This document shows, in pieces, positions 1 through 5,133 of a stretch of DNA of 6,824 nt. The stretch lies in contig CANJNU010000050.1 in the NCBI GenBank assembly GCA_947475645.1, positions 1-6,824 on the forward strand. Direction: 5' to 3'. This DNA is from Bacteriovoracaceae bacterium. GTDB lineage: Bacteria; Bdellovibrionota; UBA1018. Both the position numbers and the translations under genes were made by a program. Position 1 is the first letter of the stretch. Each line of letters starts with the position of its first letter. The notes beneath the pieces are model-generated. The model ran no database searches. It was not told where the DNA came from and saw only the letters and a program-made list of their open reading frames with translations.

Positions 1-1038
1 ATAGAAGCTTCCCCAAGCGGCATAAGTAGCTCCCGCATTTTCAAAAATGGCTGGATTATTAAGAATAGTGGCTTGAGTGTTGCCCACTTTCTCTCCAGTT
101 TGGTGCAGATCCCAGGCCTTGCTTCTGCCTCGGGCGCAGGTATCTCCCTCTTGGGCGTGACCGAAGGCCTCATGTGCAATCACCCCGGAAACAACGGGTC
201 CAAAGACTACTTTGTATTTTCCTGGAACCAGGCGTTCGGCTTTCTTCAGTGCCTTAAGATCACGAATCAGGGTGTTCAGTTCGCTCTCTTGAAAATCGAG
301 AGCCTCAAGTCCACCCAGCCCACCGGCCGTAAAGTGAGTGCGGTCCGATCCCGACATGGCCACAACAGCCAGGCTTTGCCGATAAAGGGTTTGCGACATT
401 TGTGTCTCGCGATCCACGAAGATCGACTCTTCAACAGCAAACCCCTCGCGAGCCATCGCGTAGGTAAGGCTTTCGATCGGAAACTGATTCTGCTCACAAA
501 GCACTTTCAGCTTGGCGAGAATGCCTTGGAGCTTCTCAAAACGCTCACTTGCTGCGAGGAATAAGGGGTCTTTCTGAAATGAAATTCCAAAGTGAACGTG
601 TGTTTGGGCGTTTGCCCCTTCCGGCACTTGCGAAGTAATGTCGCTTTCAAGTTTTTGTTTAAGTCTCTCTTCCCAGTTCGGACAGCGGTAATAGCGCGGT
701 TGTAGTCCTTCAGGGGCGGGACTTCTTGAAACGCGATCAGAAAAGACCTGTGCCGTTTTCTGCAAAGATTCGAAATCTAAGTCGTCGGTGGCCTGTTCGA
801 ATAAAGTATATCCGTCGTAAATGCGCAAAACGACTCCGGTGCGGACGTTCTCGGAAAGTTGAGTTTGCTTCAGATTTGCGACGAAACTCTTCGAGCTTTT
901 ACGCTCGAAGAAAATGGAGGCATAACGACTCGATACCTCCGCCTCCAAAGTACTCAGTAATTGAACCATCTGATTTTTCAGGGGGATGAGTTCTGCTGAA
1001 AGGGGGGCCCGAGAAATGGAAGTCGATTTCGAATTCAT
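1..1038 (-). CDS. TldD/PmbA-family zinc metallopeptidase, N-terminal 346 residues (3' end outside window)
   Basis: This is a minus-strand reading frame, open from an ATG at 1038 to the left edge. It begins MNSKSTSISRAPLSAE and its last visible residues are AAWGSFY. The decisive motif is HEAFGH at residues 289-294 (bases 157-174), followed by an EGD triplet. This is the HExxxH zinc site of TldD-type subunits; the PmbA/TldE partner normally lacks it. The N-terminal part (about residues 35-75, YASIFFER then GVVLRIYDGYTLFEQA) also fits the family's first domain. TldD proteins act in the cytoplasm, usually paired with TldE/PmbA, trimming unfolded or modified peptides, for example in microcin maturation. 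E. coli TldD is about 480 residues, so roughly 100-150 residues are missing here, including the distal Cys zinc ligand. The start is supported by AAGGA five bases upstream. The exact subgroup and substrate cannot be told, so no symbol is given. Confidence 0.88.
   Translation of the reverse strand, partial: MNSKSTSISRAPLSAELIPLKNQMVQLLSTLEAEVSSRYASIFFERKSSKSFVANLKQTQLSENVRTGVVLRIYDGYTLFEQATDDLDFESLQKTAQVFSDRVSRSPAPEGLQPRYYRCPNWEERLKQKLESDITSQVPEGANAQTHVHFGISFQKDPLFLAASERFEKLQGILAKLKVLCEQNQFPIESLTYAMAREGFAVEESIFVDRETQMSQTLYRQSLAVVAMSGSDRTHFTAGGLGGLEALDFQESELNTLIRDLKALKKAERLVPGKYKVVFGPVVSGVIAHEAFGHAQEGDTCARGRSKAWDLHQTGEKVGNTQATILNNPAIFENAGATYAAWGSFY
888..911. repeat. Nine-base-pair perfect hairpin inside the TldD-like coding region
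   Basis: TCTTCGAGC (888-896) and GCTCGAAGA (903-911) are exact reverse complements around a six-base loop. In the gene they encode residues 43-51 (FFERKSSKS). Neither strand shows a following T run, so it is not an intrinsic terminator. It would form in the message about 130 bases after the start codon. Confidence 0.6.
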
Positions 1039-1100
1039 ACCTATCCTTTAATCATAGTTTTGGGGTGGTCTTCAAGTGCCCTCATGTTAGTCTTTTGTGT
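1039..1100. other. Divergent intergenic spacer between the TldD-like gene and ampG
   Basis: This 62-base stretch is the only place in the window where promoters for two divergent genes could sit. I see the Shine-Dalgarno of the TldD-like gene but no convincing -35/-10 pair on either strand. A minus-strand TATGAT (1051-1056) resembles a -10 box. However, its best upstream partner, TTGAAG, is only 13 bases away, and transcription from it would start at the ribosome binding site. Promoters may therefore lie inside the opposing genes or belong to a non-consensus sigma factor. Confidence 0.6.
1044..1048 (-). promoter_or_regulatory. Ribosome binding site of the TldD-like gene
   Basis: On the minus strand this reads AAGGA, ending five bases before the ATG at 1038. 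It is the clearest Shine-Dalgarno match next to a start in the window and fixes the start of the TldD-like gene. Confidence 0.7.
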
Positions 1101-2534
1101 ATGGGTAACCTGCTCAAGGTCTTTGCAAGCCGCCGAATGCTCACCGTGCTCTTCCTTGGGTTTTGCTCTGGCTTGCCGCTAGCCCTCACTGGGGGAACGC
1201 TTCAGGCTTGGATGAAGGATGCTGGAGTTGATTTGGCAACCATTGGCAGGTTTGCGTTAGTCGGGCTGCCCTACACGGCTAAGTTTCTGTGGTCCCCCTT
1301 TCTTGATAATATTCCTCCGCCGTTTTGGGGGCGTAGACGCGGGTGGGCAACGGTTGCGCAGCTCGGTTTAGTGGTCAGCATTCTTGCAATGTCGCAGATG
1401 GATCCTACGACTCAGATCGGCGGGCTCATCTCCCTCGCGCTGGCACTTGCGTTTTTTAGTGCAAGCCAAGACATCGTTCTCGATGCGTTTAGGACAGAGC
1501 TTCTAAAGAATGAAGAATTGGGAGCTGGGGCGGGAGTTTTCGTTACAGGCTATCGCTTGGCCGCTTTGGTTTCAGGAGCGTTGGCGTTAATTCTTGCTGA
1601 TCGCCTGCCTTGGAAGAGTGTTTATATGATTATGGGCGTACTGATGAGCCTAAGTTCGCTCGCAGTGTATTTCTCGCCCGAGCCGAAGGTTGAACTTACT
1701 TCCGTTGACACGATGTCATTCAGGGAAAGGTTCGGTGCCCCGTTTTCTGAATTTTTTAGTCGTGAAGGCGCAGTTGAAATTTTGCTTTTTGTGATGATCT
1801 ACAAGCTACCCACTTTAATGGCTACAGCACTGACTACCGTTTTTTTAATGGAGGTCGGATTTACGAAAACCGAAATTGGCGCCGTTACGAAGGTGGCAGG
1901 ATTAATTGCTACCATCGTAGGTACTTTGTCGGGTGGGGCGCTGATGATGCGTCTAGGTACGCGTCGTGCGCTTTGGTTTTTTGGAGTCTTGCAAGCCACA
2001 GCCGGGCTGGGTTTTATTCTAATTTCAGCCGTGGGTAAGAGTGTTGTTGTTCTCACCGCAGTGATCATTATGGAAAATTTCATGATGGGTTTGGGTGTTG
2101 CAGCCATTCAAGGTTTTATGATGGCCACCTGTAGTCGCCAATTCACGGCAACTCAGTTTGCATTGCTTTCAAGTATTACTGCAGTCACGCGAGTGGTTCT
2201 TCTGGCTCAGGCTGGCGTATTGGCCGAGAGATTGGGATGGACCTCTTACTTTATCTTCTCAGTGCTTCTGGCTATTCCAGGGCTATTTCTGCTGGCGCGC
2301 TATGATCATTGGCAGAGTTTAAAGCATCATGTGATGAGTCGTTGGGAAAAGGCTCAGGGCTTTGCCTTTTTGCTGGGGCTAATAGCAATTGGGTCTGAGC
2401 CCATCTGGGCGTGGCAAAATCAGCGGGCATTAGGCACACACATGGCGCAAGCAGGAGCCGTTCTTATTCTTTGTGCGGTGGTGTTTACTGTGGTTCGGGG
2501 TAGATTATGGGGCCGCAGGCTCGGTAACGGGTAA
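1101..2534 (+). CDS. ampG: AmpG-family muropeptide permease (MFS transporter)
   Basis: This gene encodes 477 residues; E. coli AmpG has 491. AmpG is an inner-membrane major facilitator protein. It imports GlcNAc-1,6-anhydroMurNAc and its peptides, released by lytic transglycosylases, for peptidoglycan recycling, and in many species this controls AmpC beta-lactamase induction. The family match is strong along the N-terminal half: GFCSGLPLALTGGTLQAWM (residues 20-38), KFLWSPFLDN (61-70), a charged FWGRRRGW loop (75-82) and the signature SASQDIVLDA (120-129). The rest alternates hydrophobic stretches and short loops, consistent with 12-14 membrane segments. The frame is open further upstream to a GTG at 1065, but ATG 1101 places the first helix as in E. 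coli AmpG, so I chose it. No Shine-Dalgarno precedes either start. The last 30 bases overlap the end of the convergent metG gene. Transport of muropeptides is inferred from similarity; related AmpG paralogues may carry other substrates. Confidence 0.9.
   Translation: MGNLLKVFASRRMLTVLFLGFCSGLPLALTGGTLQAWMKDAGVDLATIGRFALVGLPYTAKFLWSPFLDNIPPPFWGRRRGWATVAQLGLVVSILAMSQMDPTTQIGGLISLALALAFFSASQDIVLDAFRTELLKNEELGAGAGVFVTGYRLAALVSGALALILADRLPWKSVYMIMGVLMSLSSLAVYFSPEPKVELTSVDTMSFRERFGAPFSEFFSREGAVEILLFVMIYKLPTLMATALTTVFLMEVGFTKTEIGAVTKVAGLIATIVGTLSGGALMMRLGTRRALWFFGVLQATAGLGFILISAVGKSVVVLTAVIIMENFMMGLGVAAIQGFMMATCSRQFTATQFALLSSITAVTRVVLLAQAGVLAERLGWTSYFIFSVLLAIPGLFLLARYDHWQSLKHHVMSRWEKAQGFAFLLGLIAIGSEPIWAWQNQRALGTHMAQAGAVLILCAVVFTVVRGRLWGRRLGNG
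2505..2534. other. Convergent 3' overlap of ampG and metG
   Basis: The ampG stop (TAA, 2532-2534) lies inside the end of metG, whose stop (TAA on the minus strand) is at 2505-2507. The last nine codons of metG and the last codons of ampG therefore share DNA on opposite strands. There is no intergenic room for a conventional terminator for either gene. Confidence 0.9.
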
Positions 2535-4067
2535 TTGAACCCGTAAAAAGAGCTTCGGAACTTCTGCCGAAACGTGGAACAGTGACCGATTCTCCAAAGC
2601 AAGACTTGTGCTCGATGCCGGATCGGCTTCTATTCCCAAAGCAGCAAGTAATGCGCGACTGGCCTGGGGAAGCACTGGGTACGCAATGACCGCAAGAGCT
2701 TGTAAAAGGCGCAAACAAACACCAAGTACCGTTTGCAAGCGTTCGGCCTGTGCGGGATCTTTTGCAAGTGCCCACGGCTTGTTCTCGTTCACATAGAGGT
2801 CGGTCGCCGTAACCAGTTCTGACCAAGCTTTTAAAGCATTTTGATATTTAAGTTCATCAAATCCATGATTCCAAGCAGTGAGAGTAGTCTCGCGCTTCGC
2901 AAGCACGACGTGATCGATCTCAATAAGTGAGGAGGGGGCAAATTCACCTTTGAAGTTCTTTTGGCAGAGGGTCAAGACTCGGGAAGCGAGGTTACCAATG
3001 CCGTTCGCTAAATAGGCGTTAATGGCGTTCACGTAGCCTTCGAGAGTAAAGGTTGAATCCTGTCCGTAAGACATTTCGCGAAGCAGGTAGAAGCGCGGGG
3101 TTTCTCGACCGAACCTTTCTTCTATTTCAAGTGGACGAATTACGTTTCCGAGCGATTTGCTCATCTTGGTGCCATCGACGAGCCAATATCCGCTTGCATG
3201 AATTTCTGAGAATAAGGGAGCACCCAGGGCGAGAAGCATGGTGGGCCAGTAGATTGCGTGCGCTTTCAGAATATCTTTTGCAATGAGGTGATTCGTTGTT
3301 TCCCAGAGGGATTTGTCCCAGTTTGGTCCCGACCAGCCTGTTGCGACGAGGTAGTTCAACAGTGCATCGAACCAAACATACGTCACGAAGTGAGAATCAA
3401 ACGGTAGTTCAATTCCCCATGTGAGGCGTGTTTTTGGCCGTGAGATACACAAGTCCGCCAAGGGCTGTTTTAAGAACGAGAGAACTTCCTGGCGATAGTG
3501 TTCGGGGCGAATCGCGTTCGAATTTTTCTCGTAGTGATCGATCAGTTGCTGTTGGTACCGACTCATCAAGAAGAAATAATTGGCTTCTTTACGGGGTTCT
3601 GGTTTCTTTTGGTGGTCGGGGCAAAGGCCTGTTGCGGTGACTTCATTATCGGTGAGAAACCGCTCGCAACCCACGCAGTAATTGCCTTCGTACTCTCGAA
3701 ATACGATCTCGCCTTTATCTTTGAGGGTTTGAAGGGCGTGTTGAACCTGCTTGACGTGATTTTCATCGGTGGTGCGATAGAAAATATCAAACTTCAAATC
3801 CATCTTTTCCCATGTGGTGCGAAAGTCTTGAGAAACTTCATCCACAAATTCGCGAACATCGCGATTCTGAGATTTAGCCATTTGCTCGATCTTCTCGCCG
3901 TGCTCGTCAGTTCCAGTAAGAAAGGTCACTTGAAGCCCGCGCTGCTTACGGTAGCGTGCAATTACATCCGCCAGTAGCGTGGTGTAAGAATGCCCTAAGT
4001 GGGGGCGTGCGTTTACATAATAAAGGGGAGTGGTGATGTAAGAGCGAGAAGGTGAATTCGAAGCCAT
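2505..4067 (-). CDS. metG: Methionyl-tRNA synthetase (compact, single zinc knuckle)
   Basis: This cytoplasmic class I enzyme charges tRNA(Met) with methionine using ATP; it encodes 520 residues. The Rossmann fold opens with TTPLYYVNARPHLGHSYT, with the HIGH-type motif HLGH at residues 23-26, then TGTDEHGEK (51-59). The connecting insertion carries one zinc knuckle, Cys131, Cys134, Cys149 and His152, the CxxC-CxxH form known from Thermus-type enzymes. KMSKS is at 301-305. The helical anticodon-binding domain shows NLASR (359-363) and PW at 431-432, matching the E. coli anticodon-reading residues Asn391, Arg395 and Trp461. The protein ends soon after this domain, so the C-terminal Trbp111-like tRNA-binding domain of longer MetG proteins (about 677 residues in E. 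coli) is absent; such short forms are well known. It follows the 219-residue gene after 30 bases with no clear Shine-Dalgarno. It is probably last in the operon. Confidence 0.96.
   Translation of the reverse strand: MASNSPSRSYITTPLYYVNARPHLGHSYTTLLADVIARYRKQRGLQVTFLTGTDEHGEKIEQMAKSQNRDVREFVDEVSQDFRTTWEKMDLKFDIFYRTTDENHVKQVQHALQTLKDKGEIVFREYEGNYCVGCERFLTDNEVTATGLCPDHQKKPEPRKEANYFFLMSRYQQQLIDHYEKNSNAIRPEHYRQEVLSFLKQPLADLCISRPKTRLTWGIELPFDSHFVTYVWFDALLNYLVATGWSGPNWDKSLWETTNHLIAKDILKAHAIYWPTMLLALGAPLFSEIHASGYWLVDGTKMSKSLGNVIRPLEIEERFGRETPRFYLLREMSYGQDSTFTLEGYVNAINAYLANGIGNLASRVLTLCQKNFKGEFAPSSLIEIDHVVLAKRETTLTAWNHGFDELKYQNALKAWSELVTATDLYVNENKPWALAKDPAQAERLQTVLGVCLRLLQALAVIAYPVLPQASRALLAALGIEADPASSTSLALENRSLFHVSAEVPKLFLRVQLPVTEPAAP
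2527..2544. repeat. Short inverted repeat at the ampG/metG junction
   Basis: ACGGGT (2527-2532), a six-base spacer, and ACCCGT (2539-2544) form a perfect six-base-pair stem. It covers the ampG stop codon and lies in the last codons of metG. On the plus strand it is followed by AAAAA, not T's, and on the minus strand the T tract precedes the stem. It therefore does not have the form of an intrinsic terminator in either direction. It could still mark or protect the 3' ends, or be chance. Confidence 0.45.
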
Positions 4068-4097
4068 GATTGTCTGGGTTTAACAGTGCCCAACGGA

Positions 4098-4757
4098 TTA
4101 GGTCAATGGAGAAGGGGGGATGCCCTGCACTGCGAGGGCTCGGTCGAAGTGTTTAAAAGAATCCTTTGAGTCGTCTAAGAGCTTGCGTCCAGGGCACAGC
4201 AGGGCCTCATTCGGAAAGTCGAGGTCGGTTCCCGCCATAAGGTGCTTGGGGCCACATTTCTCAAGAATTTCGGCTACGACGCGGTCGTATTTTCGTTGAT
4301 CTTCGGGATCGAGTAGTTCGATTTCTGCAACACCTTCGGGTACATAACGATAAAAACGGGGAACTTCGCGTGACCAAAGTAGGGGCGGCGAATAGATCGA
4401 TTTTACCCCAGGGTTATCGTGAGCTCGTTTACGGTGCGCAACGCTCGTATTCAGGTCAACCACTTCGCCGTAAGCGGTTCCCACCCAAAAGTGCAAACTT
4501 TTTCCCCAGCATCCCGCCCAAAGTACGGTGTGGTCTTCGAGAACTTCAATCCATGCCGCTTGTCCGTAAAAAACGCGTCCTGCAATATCGAAGGTTTTGA
4601 GCGCCTCAACGCATGCGGCAGCAACCATCAGGGGATAGTCTGATCGATCACCCATAATACGATCGACGACGCGCGTAACAACGCGAGTTACGTTAGCAAT
4701 TACTTCGATCGGGGTATCACTGGGTGCGGATTGCGAAGGAGTTTCAGGGGCCGACAT
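4098..4757 (-). CDS. Uncharacterised 219-residue protein, possible transglutaminase-like fold
   Basis: I do not recognise a named family. The protein appears soluble, with no signal peptide or membrane segment. Residues 1-16 are Pro/Ser/Thr-rich and probably disordered. Residues 24-31 repeat TRVV twice in a likely helix. Then Cys49 sits in a helix-like stretch (AAACVEALKTFDIAGRVFYG), His89 in a strand-like LHFWVG, and Asp101 in GEVVDLN. This order (Cys at a helix, His in an HxW strand, Asp about a dozen residues on) is the layout of the transglutaminase-like/papain-like superfamily. Enzymatic activity is only inferred, and the spacing could be coincidental. The C-terminal part is charged (LDPEDQRKYDRVVAEILEKCG). 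The ATG lies 10 bases after the DUF423 stop, and metG begins 30 bases downstream, so it is probably co-transcribed. Only a weak purine-rich stretch (AAGAGAA) precedes the start, about 14 bases away. Confidence 0.82.
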   Translation of the reverse strand: MSAPETPSQSAPSDTPIEVIANVTRVVTRVVDRIMGDRSDYPLMVAAACVEALKTFDIAGRVFYGQAAWIEVLEDHTVLWAGCWGKSLHFWVGTAYGEVVDLNTSVAHRKRAHDNPGVKSIYSPPLLWSREVPRFYRYVPEGVAEIELLDPEDQRKYDRVVAEILEKCGPKHLMAGTDLDFPNEALLCPGRKLLDDSKDSFKHFDRALAVQGIPPSPLT

Positions 4758-4767
4758 AGGGCAGTAT

Positions 4768-5133
4768 TTATTCTCTTAAGGCCCCAATTGCGACAGAAAT
4801 CCACCCCAGAAGAAAGAACACGCCACCGATGGGTGTGATGGCCCCCAGAATTTTGATATCCGTCAGTGCTAGTGCGTAGAGACTTCCTGAGAAGATGAGA
4901 ATTCCCAGTGACCAAAAGCAACAGGTTCGATGAGTCCACTTTCCTTGATTTCGAATTACTGCAATTAAGGCAACTGCATGGATGAGTTGGTAGTGCGTGG
5001 CCGTGTGAAAAATTTCTAGTGAGTGCGGCGAAAGCTTTCCGGAAAGGGCGTGGGTTGCGAAGGCGCCTAGAACAACACCGGTAAACCCAAAAACTCCAGA
5101 AAGCGCGCCCCAGCGCTGAGTTATTGTACTCAT
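4768..5133 (-). CDS. DUF423 (YgdD-like) small inner-membrane protein
   Basis: The 121 residues match the DUF423/COG2363 family, whose function is unknown. Characteristic pieces are GAFATHAL (residues 23-30), ATHYQLIHAVAL (45-56), GILIFSGSLYALAL (77-90) and GAITPIGGVFFLLGW (97-111). The protein is almost entirely hydrophobic, with four predicted membrane spans at about residues 8-27, 44-60, 71-91 and 95-118, and the length is normal for the family. The ATG overlaps the TGA stop of the upstream hydroxylase gene as ATGA (5130-5133). It is preceded by AAGG at 5141-5144, seven bases before the start and inside the hydroxylase's last codons, so the two are probably translationally coupled. The gene downstream starts ten bases after its stop. 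The family assignment is firm; a role is not known. Confidence 0.92.
   Translation of the reverse strand: MSTITQRWGALSGVFGFTGVVLGAFATHALSGKLSPHSLEIFHTATHYQLIHAVALIAVIRNQGKWTHRTCCFWSLGILIFSGSLYALALTDIKILGAITPIGGVFFLLGWISVAIGALRE

Noticed and set aside
73..564. 163-residue plus-strand open frame and a second one at 726-989
   Set aside because: Both lie wholly inside the minus-strand TldD-like gene, which has a recognisable HExxxH site and family-like sequence. Their own translations show no domain-like features.
1051..1056. Minus-strand TATGAT resembling a -10 promoter box
   Set aside because: The nearest -35-like TTGAAG is only 13 bases upstream, and transcription from it would begin at the ribosome binding site of the TldD-like gene, leaving no usable leader.
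3498..3977. 159-residue plus-strand open frame with hydrophobic stretches
   Set aside because: It is opposite metG, whose catalytic and zinc motifs are intact, and it has no ribosome binding site or recognisable family.
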